From positions 16,988,001 to 17,052,000 of the forward strand of contig NC_091051.1 in NCBI RefSeq assembly GCF_963966145.1: a stretch of 64,000 bases of DNA, read 5' to 3'. Of the stretch, positions 1 through 13,800 are shown piece after piece. The stretch is from Tenebrio molitor (lineage: Eukaryota > Arthropoda > Insecta > Coleoptera > Tenebrionidae). Under the pieces are notes generated by a model. The model had not been told where the DNA came from. It did no database searches and worked only from the letters and a program-made list of their open reading frames with translations. The translations under genes and the position numbers were made by a program. Each line of letters opens with the position of its first letter. Position 1 is the stretch's first letter.

Positions 1-237
1 GGGTCGCGGGACTTCCCCTTTTCCAATATGCTTTATCGCTCATATTATGCGTTTTTTGGTCCATGAAAAGAAAAGCGCGCAGCACATGTGATGCCACGAC
101 AATAAACGAATCGACTTCTGGAATTAAAAAAGCTCGCTTTTATTGGACGCGCTTCTTCCAATTTCCTCTTGAAAAAAAGTGGGAATTATGAACGGACAGT
201 TTGCACGTCAGGAGCGGCGCGAGGGCGGGTAGCAAGG

Positions 238-255
238 ACGGCGGCGGCGGCGGCT
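238..255. repeat. Short GGC microsatellite
   Basis: Tandem CGG/GGC triplets read directly in the sequence. Confidence 0.8.
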
Positions 256-2125
256 TGCCGTGGGGACGGCGAAGATATCTGCGGGAATGGTTGATGAGAT
301 CAGCGAGCAGCGTTTGTGCATTAGCGTGTGGAGTTGCGGTGGCAAAAACCGAGGGCCGGACCGGGAGAATGTCTGGATAAAGCCGTCTACGAAATACCGA
401 GAGCAATAAGCCCTTGTTTATGGCTCTACCTGTATTCAAATTAAATTTATAAGTGGGATAATTCCCATGCATGTTCGTTGTTTAAGCGGAATAATTGTCA
501 ACCGCCCAGCACACAACCACAATTACAAGGGGAATTGTTCAAGTTATTGCAATTTTACAGGAATAGTTCGGTTGCGGCACTGCGACATTATGCAAATACC
601 GCACTTCGTAAAATTATCATTTTTATCCCGACAAACTACTACACCAACTACTACTGAATTGCCCCTTGTTTCGATCGGGACTAATGGAATTTGGCGCGCC
701 CCATCACGCCGAATGATGGAAGTGACGGTCCGATGATTGGACCCAACAAATAATCGCGTCCGGTCCTCATTACCTCCAATTTCCATCAACCTCGCCGATC
801 AATCAGGCAAAGTCAGAGGCACAAGTTGCGTGTGATGAGAAAGACAAACATTGCAGCCACGGTCTCGATACCAGATTGGATAACAATGTTGTGCATCCAC
901 TCGACGAGCGATTCGGCAAACAGTGCATTTGCCAGGCTGTTTGCAGAGAGCTCCATGTATCATGCAAGTCATTGTCATTTCGACATCATCCACCCGCCGG
1001 AATTTGCATCGGCTTCCAACAAATTACATCAAGCTCGCAAAATTCCATCTGTCTCGTCTCGCAACATCAAAATCAAGAAACTGTGACCGGGGATAATAAA
1101 AAAAAACTTCTCCTAAGCCCGCTACGGAGCACTCCCTGTAATGATGTCATGAAGAAGACAATGTCCCTGTTATGCTGAAATTGTTACGTGACGATGCCAA
1201 TTTTGGTAGCAGGCTCGAGTTTCACGATTCCGTATATGGTGGTTAGGCAGGTTAGTGTTACTATCGTGATGCTGTACCACCTCTCGTAACGTGTCACCGT
1301 TTTCGATCCAATTTTCTGATTAAAAAGGGTGTACTTTATGGACCTGCCTCGTCTCTGCAGGTAGAATTTGAAATCACAGCACAAATTCCTGACAATTCAA
1401 AAAAAAAACACTCGAAAACAAACTTCCAGATAGTATCTGCTAAATTGTAGATAAAAACGAGATGTTATCTATCTAATGACCACGTCATGTCGAATAATTA
1501 CGTTTGTACATGACTAGGCAAGACGAAAATATTGATTATTTCTCGTGGGGTCGAAGGAAAATCGAACAAAACAAGTGAAACGCTAGCTTGTGGAAAAAGA
1601 AGAGTTTTCCTTTCGAGAAATCATTTAACGTCAAGAAATCGTTAGGAATACAAGATTTAACAAAGGTGAATTATTTAGGGCCAGTAGAATTTTGTTAAAG
1701 TGGGAGTTGCAGCTTGCGGAGTGGCTTTCTTCACAAAGTGGTCTTAAAAATTACAGTTATTTATTTCCCATCAAGAAAATGGTCAACTTTTGAATGAAAG
1801 TGATCGGAATGAAAGTTCTTAAAATATCGTGAACTATCGACCGATGCATCAATAAATTAAAATGTTCACCGGAAATAGGGTTATTTCCGATGGAACTGGC
1901 AGCGCTACTGAATTAAAAATATTTCAGGAGGGAAGTACAGGTATAGTTAATCTTGATGTGTCGTTGGACCGTTCAAATATTAACATTTTGCAAATTGAAT
2001 TCTACATTTGCCATTCGCATGAAAAATTCACCCGAATTTACTTGTCGGGGGTAGCTTGACGAACAAACGAGCGCCACGTGATTTCCTTAAAATTGGGGAA
2101 ATAAATTCCGCGGAGCAAACAAAGA

Positions 2126-2143
2126 AATTAATTAATTAATTAA
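2126..2143. repeat. AATT microsatellite
   Basis: Four and a half copies of the tetranucleotide AATT in a row. Confidence 0.9.
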
Positions 2144-3950
2144 GAGACAAACGTGACTCCGTAAATAAGGACCGATCTCGCTTCCAGGACTCGATAAATA
2201 AATGTCATAACCAGGTGGAGGTTTTCAGCGTCCTTTAGAGAGCACGATTTAAATTTTAGCAGATTTTGAGCTGGGCGGGTCTCCAAGGCAAAAAAATACA
2301 TTGAGATGCTGTCATTTAGGTCGGTGCGTGAGACACCTTAAAATTTAATTATGGACGGAGATTAAGGGGAAGGAAAAGCCAATTTAAGCTTCGCCTTTCA
2401 CCTGAATGCATTTAGTTCACCTTCATTATGGCAAGGGTGTCGTGAATAATAAAGTATGCATCATATCGGTGACGTTAAAGCCTTCCAAGATACCTCCTAT
2501 CTGTAGTCGTTATCTTTTTTGTTTAGGCTGAAGAGTTTGGAGGTGTAGATCTCCGGTGAAGATATTCCTTTCTTTGGTTTAACTTGTAATTGTTCGGTGG
2601 TGGCGAGGAGTTTTTCCGGCGAGTATTGATCTCGGGGGCGGTCTTTGATCTCTAATTAGAGCGATCTCCATGTAAAAAGTGCTCCTGGAGGTGGATTTTT
2701 ATCGGATTGTCGAATGCACACGGAGGAAAGCAAAGACAATACAATTTGAATTATGTCGGTCGGTTGAGAGGAGCCGTCATGTATTTCGGTGGAATTCCTC
2801 CGGGCGACATTCCACATCTACATTAATGCTATTTGTTCGAGGAAACTTCTTTATCGGGACATGTAGATTCAAATATCGAACATGCCTCAAGAATTTATTT
2901 CGGAAGCCGCCGCCACATAAAAACCGCCCGGAAGAGCTCGTTATTAGTCCGGAACGAGCCCCGAGATTATCGGACCGGGTGGGGGGCGCTTATCCCGCCG
3001 ATGCAAAATGCATGCAACTGCTCTTGAGGGATGCAGGTCGGGCAATCAGCACCGGAAGAGCCAATCTATATGCGAGGGCAAGTCTGCTAGCTCGTATAAT
3101 AACTGCAGAGGATGGAAGGCGGCCGGCGTCGTGCTTCGCCTCTCAGGAGTGCAATCACGGTAGATTAGTTACCGGCACAGCAGAGGTGCCGGAAAGTGCG
3201 GGGTAATAAAGCGAAACAGATAATAATAGCGTCGAGATAATGGAAGAACCGGGCGATAATAAAACTCCTGCAGGCGACGGAGATCGCCGCTAGCTGGCGT
3301 TGTCGACCGTGGCAGGTCACGATACGTCAAAAGTCCACAGGTGCCCTGCAGCACGCCCGAATCCACCACCCCACAGGCAGTGAGAAATGCCCAACATAAA
3401 TCCACACAGTCAATGATCTAATCAGAGATGGACGTCGCGACGCCATAAGCTCGCACAAGTCACTATATCTGTCACCCTCCGTATTTGTCGGAACGGGGGG
3501 AAATTTGCCGAAATTTTGACACACCAAACTTTCGTGTCGGGGACGAATTAAGATGCACTTTGATAAACTCCTGAAAAATGTCGGGAGGTGCTCGCTGAAG
3601 CTAAGGCAAACAGGAGTCGTGATTTATGACACTTCGTGCACTATTGTGCCAGTGGGCCGCTCCACTACTGGATTTGTTACAATATAAGGTTCACCCTCAC
3701 CCTTCAAATGACCATTTCTAATAATGTCCTAATAAACCAAATTTGGTAAGAGTGGGCCGGTAAATATCCTTGGGTGGGGCCCAGAAAACAGTTATTTATA
3801 AGAGAGGCATTTCATAAATTAACCAAAAAAGTTTATTATTTTATTTAGTTGGTGCTGTAGGAAAAAACTAACTTTGCAGTCAGGATAGTGTTTGAAAAGC
3901 TAAAATATTTTCTCCATCATTTCCTGTATGAAGACAAAAGTGAAATACCA

Positions 3951-4573
3951 AAAATTCGCAATTTGCAAATTTGAAACAACTGCTCTGGTGTTGCCAACAC
4001 AACTTATCGTCGGTGAAGCGGCAGTACCACCTGCCTCATATTGGCCAAACTTTACAGGAGAGACATAATGAATCAGCCGGTATTTCTAAGATGCGGTTCT
4101 GAAGACATGACGATTACTTTCGCCAACTGGTTTGTAGGGTGGTGGACATTATGTATTCCAAATGCTGGTGCTAAAATCTTAATGTTTGTAAAATTGTAAC
4201 ATTGAAATATGTATTGCCGCTTCAGATATATCAAATTTTTAGTTTTCTATTAATTTAATTAACAGCGTGTGCGTGGAATGTATATCTTTTTTCCTATGAC
4301 CGCTAGTGTTAATGGCGAAAATCGCACCAACAACCTCTCTAGTAAATGCTTCCTTACGCACATGTGCTGTAAATTAACTCCGTCCACAAATACATTTATC
4401 GAAATTATGATGGCAGCACCTACGACGTTGCTAAGCAACCACCGTTCAGTGACAGTTTAAACTTCTTTCAATTGACTTTTTCATTTCGTAGCGTGACCGT
4501 TATTTAATAAAAAGTAACACTTATAACAATATTATTTTCTTTTTTACTAAGTGTATTCAATTTTAGCTATAAA
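3951..4573 (+). other. Probable 5' non-coding part of the Crypton-like relic
   Basis: There is no ORF of note. The stretch contains the short palindrome GTTGCTAAGCAAC near 4429-4441 and a change to AT-rich sequence before the ATG at 4574. I cannot place the element's left end, because Cryptons lack terminal inverted repeats and no second copy is present here. Confidence 0.3.
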
Positions 4574-4979
4574 ATGTTCAGCGAAAGCGAGGATGAAATG
4601 TGTACGCCGCCTGAAATAATGGAAAAGGCCAAAATTGCAACCAACAATCTGCTGCCAAAGAAATTTCGCGACAGATACGAGTGTTTATCAAAAATTTATG
4701 AATTGGAAAGAAAAAAATAACATTACATCCTTTTCGGAGAACGTACTGTTGACATATTTTGAAGAATTTTCCAATACACTGAAACCATATTCTAAAATAA
4801 TGTATTTCTGTTATATCTATCGCGCGATCAAATTAATTTGTAATCGAGCTATCCATGAATCCGAAATCGTATGTCGTTTCTTGAACAAAAAACACAGCTT
4901 AAAACATAGGTTAGATCTGGGCATATCAATCGAAAAGACATACGGATTCAAATCCATGGATGACTCGATTACAAATTAA
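4574..4979 (+). pseudogene. Broken Crypton-like tyrosine recombinase (transposon relic)
   Basis: Two overlapping frames together resemble the N-terminal part of the Crypton tyrosine recombinases I recall from insect genomes. The first frame starts at ATG 4574 (MFSESEDEMCTPPEIMEKAK, then a NLLPKKFRDRYE stretch). The second takes over around 4675-4685 (VYQKFMNWKEKNNITSFSEN, LKPYSK) and runs to a stop at 4977-4979, ending SMDDSITN, which matches the typical extreme C-terminal DDSI-type end. A single-base frameshift separates them. The whole catalytic core, with the Arg/His/Arg/Tyr residues expected of a recombinase of roughly 300-plus residues, is missing between the LKPYSK region and the C-terminal tail, so the copy cannot be active. 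In intact relatives the protein cuts and joins the element DNA through the catalytic tyrosine. The superfamily call is family knowledge; the frameshift and the ends are seen directly. Confidence 0.65.
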
Positions 4980-4988
4980 TTTGATCGC
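4824..4988. repeat. Inverted duplication of the Crypton-like 3' end
   Basis: Positions 4824-4848 are the exact reverse complement of 4964-4988 (25 of 25 bp). The similarity continues inward imperfectly, with CATCCATG and TATGTC-type blocks facing each other, giving arms of about 60 bp and a loop of roughly 45 bp. The right arm is the sense copy encoding the C-terminal residues and stop; the left arm is an inverted copy placed where the catalytic core should be. Confidence 0.85.
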
Positions 4989-5160
4989 TCTTTATAATGA
5001 TCGTAGAAAAACTATAGTACACAAGTCAAGTTGTAAAGCAATTACGCACGTAATATGCCACTTACAACTCTTGTTACGTAATATGCTATTTCAAGTCATT
5101 TTATTACTAGAGTTATCTTGATAAAAACTATTTGTCGTAACACGTTTTTCTCTACTTTTC

Positions 5161-8100
5161 CAAAATTAACGGATGATGGACATTTTCAGTGTTTTACAAC
5201 TTGAAATGATAGAAATATGAAGAAACATGGCATCAAAAAATCTTGATTCTGTGTAAGAGTGAAACAAACCCCGAATACACTTGATTAACAACTTATACGC
5301 TTTCTTCTCTCTGCTTACTCTTTTATAACCGTTTTTTCTATCGTGTTATGTTGTATATATCATGGTCTTTATTATTTTCCTTTGACGTGTCTAGTATCGT
5401 GTAAGGTGATCTAGGGACGAATAAAGTTATTATTGTTACTAGCGTTTTTATACGGCAGTTTAGAGATTAACGCACTTACGTGAACCGTAACTCTGTACTA
5501 TTTTTTCCGTCGAAGAATCTAATAATAACGTGGAGCCCAATTCGATAGATTGATAGATTCGACCTTCTTTGTTTCGCTTTTTTACGCTCTGTGTTATCGG
5601 TGGATCTCGACCAACTGCAGCGCCAAATTGGAAAAAGGGTGTTCCATTCAAAAACTGGCGCGCACCCTGCTTAAGCCGAAGAATAAAAATTAGTCGAGTT
5701 CCGTCGGGGGTGACTTCTAATTTAGTTGTGGGAAAATGCGGCTCGTCTGCAGTATTTTTTTGGGCGTGGGGTGCGTCTCCCTCCGTGCATTATATTTTTC
5801 GTATTTATCGAACAGTCGACTCCATATTATTAGATTATGAGCTTTAGAAAACACATCGGCTCGCCTGGCAGATATAACTACTCCGATAAGAATCGAATGA
5901 ATAGCTTTGACGGGGCAGCTATCCGATTAAACTAAAAGGGAAGTGCAACTGACAAAGGCAGGCGGCTCACCCCATCTGCATTTGTAACTTTAACAAGGCT
6001 GATCCAAGCCTTATATAATCAGTTTTCGATTCCCTAATTACTGCGCGAGGGTCACGCAGTCAGACAGAGAGGGATGTTTCGTGTCGCGTCCACGTCTGAT
6101 GGCCGATTTGCGAATTAAATTAATGGTGTGGTCGTATTTGGTGCGACTTTTTCGGCGAAAGGCAGCCGATTTAATTTATGCCGAAAACTTATAACAAATT
6201 TCCAAGTAGTAGCTACGCAAATTGCGGTTAAAACTTTCTCTTCGTGCTCCAGAGAATGGGGAATTTTATCGCTTACCCTCTCGCCGAGCATAGCAAATTA
6301 TCAAATGTTCGAAGTTTTGCCTAATTAACTTCGAAATGAGTCGGAGATTCTTGGTCTTTGGTGTATATAGGCCTCATTGACAGGGCTCGTGGAAATTTTA
6401 TGATAAATTACAGCTGAGCAAATAGCGCCGCTGCTATCTTTAATTGCTGAATAAATTGCACCGCCGATGGTCTCTTTTGCGATGAAATTAATAATGCGTG
6501 TCCGTGCTTGACATCCCGACTGCTGTTTATCTCTTGCCATCGGTCCCGGTTTTTGCGGCGTCTTAATTAAAACCGGGGTGGAATCGTGATTAAGGTGGGC
6601 GCGCTTTACAATTCGCGTCCGGAGGACACTTCCTGTTTTTGTTCTGATGGCCGCCATCAACAGAAGAATGCCATCTCGAGGGTTCATTACGGCGATGGCA
6701 TCGGTTATCTGGCCGGTGCAGGCGCCCACCGTACAAAGACGCCGCTTCAAGAGGCCCATAAATAACCCGGACCCAGTGGCGCCGCCACCACAAACCAAAA
6801 TCTACCTGGACAAAACGAACAAACCCGAAGCGACAGATTTTTCACAGCTCATATAATCTTTTATTTCAGGTTTAATTAAAGATTTTTTGCAAAATGGGAA
6901 ACCCTCTAATTTTTTCCCCGGGCGGTTAATTCCCGGTTGCGCCGCTCGCGGAATTCCTGCGACGTTTTTGCATCGCCGCTGCCGCCGCCGCCGTCTTTCA
7001 TGCCCGCTGCCCAGCTATTTGTAAAGTCAGGAATTAATGCGAGTTTATACGGAGATTTGCACGAGTTTATGCGTGTTGCATGCAAGGCATTAAGACTATA
7101 TCAAGGGTGGAATTCTAAATAAAACTCGGAAAGGTTAAGTCGCTCGATCTGATTCCGGACCCTGGTAAATGGACGCGAGGCATGTTTCTACCACTCGTGA
7201 CGTCATTCGCATGGAAATAGAGTTTTTGCATATCGGACAGGTAGTCGATAAAGCCGATGGGTGATTGTGGGTCGCGATGGTCCGACTTTGTGCCTTTATG
7301 GGATTATAATATTACGGTTTCCTTTTATGGTGAAACTGAAAGCCGTTTTCCATTCGGATTTAACCCCATTGTTATGCGATGAAAGAGTCGGAAAAATTCC
7401 GTGATCAGAACCGATGAATTTTTAACGAGGTTCGTCCATGAACGCCCCTTTCGCTAAAATCGCGAGGTTACCGCTTTTCGGTGGAGGTTTTTTGCGACGC
7501 AGCTCCGACAATATTTTATTCTGTAATAAACACTAAAATTTTCAGGAGGATTTTTCTTGCTCTTTCAATTTTTAATTGAGATTGCGTCACGAACGGACAA
7601 AACAAGGACGTCGGTTATTTTTAGCGGAGTATCGACCACACACGATTGAAAACATCAAAAATGCATAAGGCTGTGGTTCTTTTGCTTTTATTTCGGTCGA
7701 CAATGGAAATGACAATCGGTCGGAGGAATAAGGGAAAACTGATAATTAGGATGGGTATAATGGGAGTCGGGGAGAAGGAGTCGTAAGACCTCCTGCAGTC
7801 GGTGCCAGTGCTTGGAGCTCGTTAAATTGAGACGGAATATCGCCAGTTTGGCATTAAGAGTAATTTGCGAGGAAAAGGATTATGAATTCCTTTGCCTCAA
7901 AGTAGAAAATAAATTTTCCGTTAGATAATGGGGATCATTTCGATTATAAAATCCTTTGATATTTCATACTTTCCATCGAGTGAATGTAACGAATTCTCCA
8001 TAAACTCAGCTCGATAATTTTAAATAAAGAACTCTTTAAATCCCGTGGATTTGCGCAGAGCAATCAATATATACCGACGAATACGTGAGACAATATTTGA

Positions 8101-10407
8101 GTTTCCATTGGCGACGTTTCTCAAGGGCTTCAGCCCTACTTTTGCCAATTCCATTTTTGCTCTTGTTCACGCTCCTCTCTCATCATCGCTCTCCTCCACT
8201 CGGCGGCTCAAAACGAAAACATTTCTAGTTTAAAGCGAACGAAGCGTTCTGTTTTGGTCAAGTCGCACAATCGATCCTCTACGTAGACCAATATTTCACG
8301 GTGGCGGTGTTATCCGGGGGCAAATTCGGCTTCTGTGCTATTTCCACCGTGCGGATTTGATCTGCTCAAATATTTGCCCCGCGGCAAAAGGTATTACTCA
8401 AGTGGAACATAATATACGGCGGTGGAGGCGGCGGCGGCGGAGCCAACCTGCATACGCCGAACAGTGCAGTCTTCTCGCCGTTTCCCCTCTTATCAGGTGT
8501 ACTTAATTCACCTTTCGAGATTTTTTTGTTTTCGGGTGTATTTATTGGGAATAGCGTCTCGAATCTGTGGGGTTTAGTGGAGGATTTGGAGCGACGCGAC
8601 CCAGTAAAATGAGTTTTAATGACGTGTTTATTGTGCGGAATGGCGGAGGAAGAGAACGCGGATAGAATATCCACCACCGCGCCGAGTTTTAAGAGATTAT
8701 AGCGCAAAGTGATAATTTGGATGAGGCTGGATGAAAAGGAACGCGAGATCGCAACGCCGTGAATAATTCATCTCGCCATAAAAGGCCGCTTTTGTTGGTA
8801 AATATGTCCCGGGCTCCCGGAAAACTCCACGCCTCGGTCATCTCCAAGTGATCGAGTCACATGTATAAGCGCGGATTAGCGATCCTCTTCTTAAAATGTA
8901 AATTTCTGGGTTGAGAGAGCGGCGAAAGATAATTATGCAGTCGGGCGGTGAGCGGCCTTTACACGGCTTCATGGTTTCAAATCCGATTAATCTGTCCTTT
9001 GCGCGACACCGGAGTCCGTCTGCAGATCGGGATGGGGCCGGAAGTGCGGCTCCCGCTGTTACGGAAGTGAGCTCAACTTCCAAATAATTCCGCCGCCAAG
9101 AGTGTTGGTGCATGTTAGTTTCAAAATTTAATAACAAACTTTACGCGGATTAACCCCCGGCGTTTTTCAACGACGACTCTTCGGTCCACCGTTCGCATTA
9201 ACTCGGTCTAGACTTGATAAACTCGCACATAAACACAGATCATAATCGATACCGTCAGGAACTACCCTCGCATCCAACACGCACCACTCCAAGATGGTAT
9301 ATTTTATTGCTTTCCGATATTTACGGCAGGGATGGTGCCCCAAAAAATAAAACGTTTCTTCACCGACAGATTTTATTTACTCCGACGAGGTGTAAGGGAC
9401 GAAGCACAATCAATATATAATCATTTATGTTTCTACGTCCAATACACTGCCCAATGATTTACACCCAAAGTGTTTTGACACATTTCAAGACTTTTATTCT
9501 TAGTAAAATTGTTCCAGTAAGTTTTCTGTTACTCATGATTTTAATGATGCAGGATTTCAAAAGTTAAAAATACCATTCAACACATTCTCATGCTCCTAAT
9601 CAATAATATCCTTGACCAAATCCTTGCAATAAAACCCTTAGCTCACAGATTTAATTTTTTATCAGATCAATAATGACATCAGGTCTAAACGTATACGATA
9701 AGATCTTAATGTTATTTTCTCCAAATTTTGTTATAAAATAAACCAAATATATCAGGTTTTTGGTTTTTTCTATTAAAATACTAGTTTTATTTAAAAATAC
9801 TTAGTGGACTGATCTTAAATAAGAATTGTAATTTTTGTCATTAGGTACCTAATTCTCCACTAAGCTCAGATATAAGTGTAATCCAAATTTTTTTATTTCT
9901 GAATTGTAAGACAAAGGATTTCAATAAAATTTTAAGATTCTTCTCTACTTTTTCCACGAAGCTAAACAATTCCTTTTGGGATTCGAAACAAATCAGTTGT
10001 TTCATAAACTGTAATAATTGAGATGAGAGAGAAGATGGGAACAATTTAAAGACCGATAAAGAATTGCAATCTCATGTTTTGATACATGTTAAGAGGAAGA
10101 GTAAAGAAATGGAGAAATAGGTACACAATTATTTTACATATTCTCTAAAAATCAAGATTAAGCAACAAATTATCATTATGAAATTTCTTCGCTCGATTTG
10201 TCTCAGCAGATTAAGAAACTGTATTAATAACATAATTAAATAACATTTTTAATTTACAATGCAAAAATTTCCGATAATAATGCGGAATCTGGAAAGGTGC
10301 CCCGAATGCTTGCATCGTTTCCACGTTGAATGGCAAGGGAAATCCTCTCAAAAAGGAATTTCTTTGATTTTGAATCCGCGATAAGTCGGTTTCCGATTAA
10401 TAATATG
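5161..10407. other. Non-coding, intron-like sequence
   Basis: GC-richer patches at roughly 5560-9400 alternate with AT-rich sequence from 9420 onward. There is a GGC/GGA triplet run at about 8418-8441. ORFs here, including the 157-codon one at 6325-6798 on the minus strand, overlap ORFs in other frames and show no domain. I see no gene, RNA or terminal repeats. Confidence 0.5.
8418..8441. repeat. Interrupted GGC microsatellite
   Basis: A run of GGC/GGA triplets read directly. Confidence 0.8.
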
Positions 10408-10895
10408 TATAGTTATTTACAGTAAGAGTGAGGAAGGCAAAGCTTTCGTTCACGCGAATTGCGACGAAGCGACGATGACTTTGTATTCAAAATTTTAAAT
10501 AAAAGTAAATCACATTTTTGAACGGATCTGTTGCTGGAAAAAAATAAAATACAAAATAAACAAAGTTCTGTAAAGTCAATAAAGTGGTTGTGTGCACGTT
10601 GTGGAAATTGTGAAAATGGATGATGAAGAGTTATGTGTTGACGTTATGTGTTGATGTTGACTAAAAAAAATCAAAAAATCGGAAAGAATTGGATAAATTA
10701 CGGTGAGAGAAAGACTTACCAAATGTTGTTTAAAAAATCATAAATAAATAAATTGGAAAGAATTCGAAAAATTTACGAGGGAATGAAAACCAGTGAGTGA
10801 AAGACAGTGAGCGAAAGTGAAGTGAACGAAAGAGAAACCTTCACCCACTGGTCACTATGGATACAGACTCACTTTCTAGGGAGATATCGAACAAA
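10408..10895 (+). mobile_element. Repeat family E, copy A (deleted DNA-transposon-like element)
   Basis: This 488-bp segment is homologous over almost its full length to the reverse complement of 35672-36250. Shared landmarks include GCAAAGCTTTCGTTCACGCG near the left end, GTGTGCACGTTGTGGAAAT in the middle and the GGTGAAGG plus CTCTTTCGTTCAC blocks near the right end. The two ends resemble each other as imperfect inverted repeats built on ATAGT, GTGAAGG and CTTTCGTTCAC. Relative to copy B, the small ORF segment is missing, with the break at a 12-bp motif (CTTTCCGATTTA type) that is duplicated in B. No transposase remains. Superfamily unknown. Confidence 0.7.
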
Positions 10896-13800
10896 TATCT
10901 ATTTCTCATTTATGAGATTTTGGTATAGCACAGAGTTTAATTTTTAGACAGCTTTTATTCAATATGTAGAGAGAATTAGAACAAAATAATGACCAAAAAA
11001 ACGTGTTAAATTTAGACTAAAAGTTGTGTTTTTTGGTTCGCTGGTTATAACATGCATATGAGCGGAATTGAAATAGTTGAAAGACATTTCCTCGAATCTC
11101 TGGATGTCTCCAATGATACGCCCAGTCGGTGGTCTATGAATAGTCTTGACGATGGATGTATACATCATTTTATTAGATTTTTCCTTGACGTTATTAAGGA
11201 TGGACTTTGTTAAATTTGTCGAAAGAAGCAGTATTTTGTACGTTTAAAAGAAAAAGAAGGTGTGTTGAATCGAAGGGTGTGTCTAAAATCCCAAATTTGA
11301 GTAATCACTTCCCGCCCAGTAGTTCGAGTGTGGTCTGTTGGGTGTAATAATAGTAACTTCCGCACACTTTTATCGGAATGTGGGACTGTTATTAGGGAGG
11401 ACTGGAGCGGCCGCATTTCGAAAAGCGTCGAGCAAATGGGTGAATATTTAATATAAAGCAAACGCCGCCGTTTGCAGAGGGAAATGTGACCACATCCATA
11501 TTAAGTTCGGGCCAGGGGAAGTGGAAATCGCGTTAGACCTAGGAGACACACACCCTCCCGAATCACCCTTTCCTCCTACTATTTAATGTACGCCGACGTC
11601 TGTTGCGATTTCAATTTCTTGCGAGTGTTGGAGCTGGAGTATCTCCGAAGCGCTCACTATGGAATTGTGCGAAGCGTAAAATTTTAACGGGCTTTCCTTG
11701 TTGGTTGCAATCACGGGAAACGGAAAGAAAGCGATTGTGGGTGGCAGGGGAGGCGCTCATTAAGATGCGAACGGAAATGAGAATGTGGATTATGTTCAGA
11801 CTGGCAGATCTCCGTTAATGTTACGTTTCGACGAGTCAATTGCCTGGCCTGGGACCTGGGAGGCACTAATTGGACCCTCGACGTGTGCTACTTTTCGCCA
11901 ATTATAATCTAGCGTCGGTAAAAATTAATTCTAGACGGCGTGTCCAATTAGTATTAAAATAATCAAAGACATGCGAGGGCTCAAATATTTGAGTAGAATT
12001 AGGGCGGAAGAAGGTTTGAAGACAAATAAACTGGCCGGCGAACATCAGACTTCGGAAATAAGGTAATTCCGCGAAATTAAATAGAAGAAACCGGCGGGCG
12101 GAGGGTGGAAAACGGCTGACTCAAACGCAATAATTCTCGGCAATATAAAATAATAATCCCGGATTGGAACGGTAGCAATAAAAATGCACAATTCGCGAGA
12201 ATTCCTCCCCGAACATGATGCAGCAAATTTCAGCGTCTTAATTACCATTTTAAAATTGCCGCAATATTTCAGGAAGCGAGCAGGAACGGGGTGAGATTTA
12301 TAACTGGGGAGTCTGTTGTGCATTTTTCAGTCTGAAAAGTTGGGAGCTTTCTGGATGCTTTTTTCATAAATAATAAATAATTAACCGGTCCCGTTAATAA
12401 TTTGGCTCGGTGAGAATTTTGGGGGATTTTCGGTCGGCCGTAATTATTGGCAGGTGTTGCCTGGGGTCGAAAAATCGAAACAGGCTCGAGGATATCTGGG
12501 AAAGCCGAGGTTTTGTGGAGGTCGGTATGGATTTTCACTTAAACGGCGACAGAGACAGCTGGTAATTTTGCAAATTAGGAAATCTGCGGCATGTTTATTA
12601 CTTGGTGGAGATACGAGTGAGGAAACCCATAATCCATCATGTGCCGTCTATTCCATATCCCCGGGTCGAGGTAATCCTCGGGTTCCATTCACACAGCTCC
12701 AAGGGTACATTTTTCACCGCGTCCACATCATTTTCTGATAAGGATTTTGCATACGGGGAGTTCCCAGGTCGTGATATTATTGGAGTTCTGACTGGATTTT
12801 AATCCCCAGCGACCGGAAAAGCCATAAATACATATAAATGGGGCATAAATTCCGTCTCCTGTAAAGTACACGTTGCCGCGACTCTAAATACGACAGCTTA
12901 TGGATATGTCATGTTGGAAAAGACAAGACATGTGGATATAAAACGTGAGTTCTTGATAACACGCCCGCAAGCACTGCTCCTCCCTAACTGGGTCAATACG
13001 TAATGGAGATATCCTCATGCACTCTGTTATTTCCGCCTTTTATTTATTTTTACGAGACTTTCCCGTACAAATCGGCTCCTTTTTCTAATTTTTCGCCGTC
13101 CCGTGGCCCTCGCAGGCGCAGGATCAGCGCTCGCAGTCTCGCCTATTCAATTACGTCGCAGCAACGGTCTGATTCACAGAAGAAGGAGAAGAGCCGGATC
13201 GAAGCCGATCGATCCTGGCACGTGCAGACATCCGAATTTAATTTCGACGAATCGCACGAAAAATTCGACACAACCGCTCTCCTTCCTCCAATTTCCACCT
13301 TCATCAGCATGAGATGGAGCCGTTTTTACGTTATTAATCCATTTCGGAACTATAAACAGTTAGTCGAAAGTTTCAGTTTGTGCCTTAATGGAATCGTGTT
13401 TACTTTCATATCAAATGCTGATGTAGCGGTTCTCTCGACTCAAACGGTTCTGGGAAGGCATCTTACATGGGCAACCCTTTCCAACCGCAAACACATTTAA
13501 TTTACCGAATAAACTTGCTCCGAAACTTGAGGCTGCCACTATTACTGCATTCCAAGTACTTTGCCAAAAAACAAAAAATTCCAAACGGGAAAAGTGTTGC
13601 AATTAATTCAGAACGCAAACTTCTGGACTGCCAGAAAAACATTAAGCACACGCTTCCAAATGCCAACAGATAAATAAAACTCTAAAACAGTTAAAGGGTC
13701 TACTGAAACCCACGGAGAACTCTTTCATTTTCCTTGCTTTCAAATGTTGTTCAATGACAATGGGCCGTATCACGATACCGTTATTAAAGTTGCCGATAAC

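Larger units (their letters stand above)
1..3950. other. Non-coding, intron-like unique sequence
   Basis: Moderate GC with scattered homeodomain-like ATTA/TAAT motifs. It contains a GGC-type run at about 238-255 and an AATT repeat at 2126-2143. The longest ORF (2679-3206) has no recognisable domain, coding-like composition or splice context and is judged random. Presumably part of the long minus-strand intron. Confidence 0.5.

Noticed and set aside
2679..3206. 175-codon plus-strand ORF
   Set aside because: No recognisable domain, low-complexity basic composition, no splice context; expected occasionally in GC-richer non-coding DNA.
6325..6798. 157-codon minus-strand ORF
   Set aside because: Overlapped by ORFs on both strands in a GC-rich patch; peptide reads as random.
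13003..13500. 165-codon plus-strand ORF
   Set aside because: Overlaps another ORF in a different frame, lacks any domain, and shows no promoter or splice logic.
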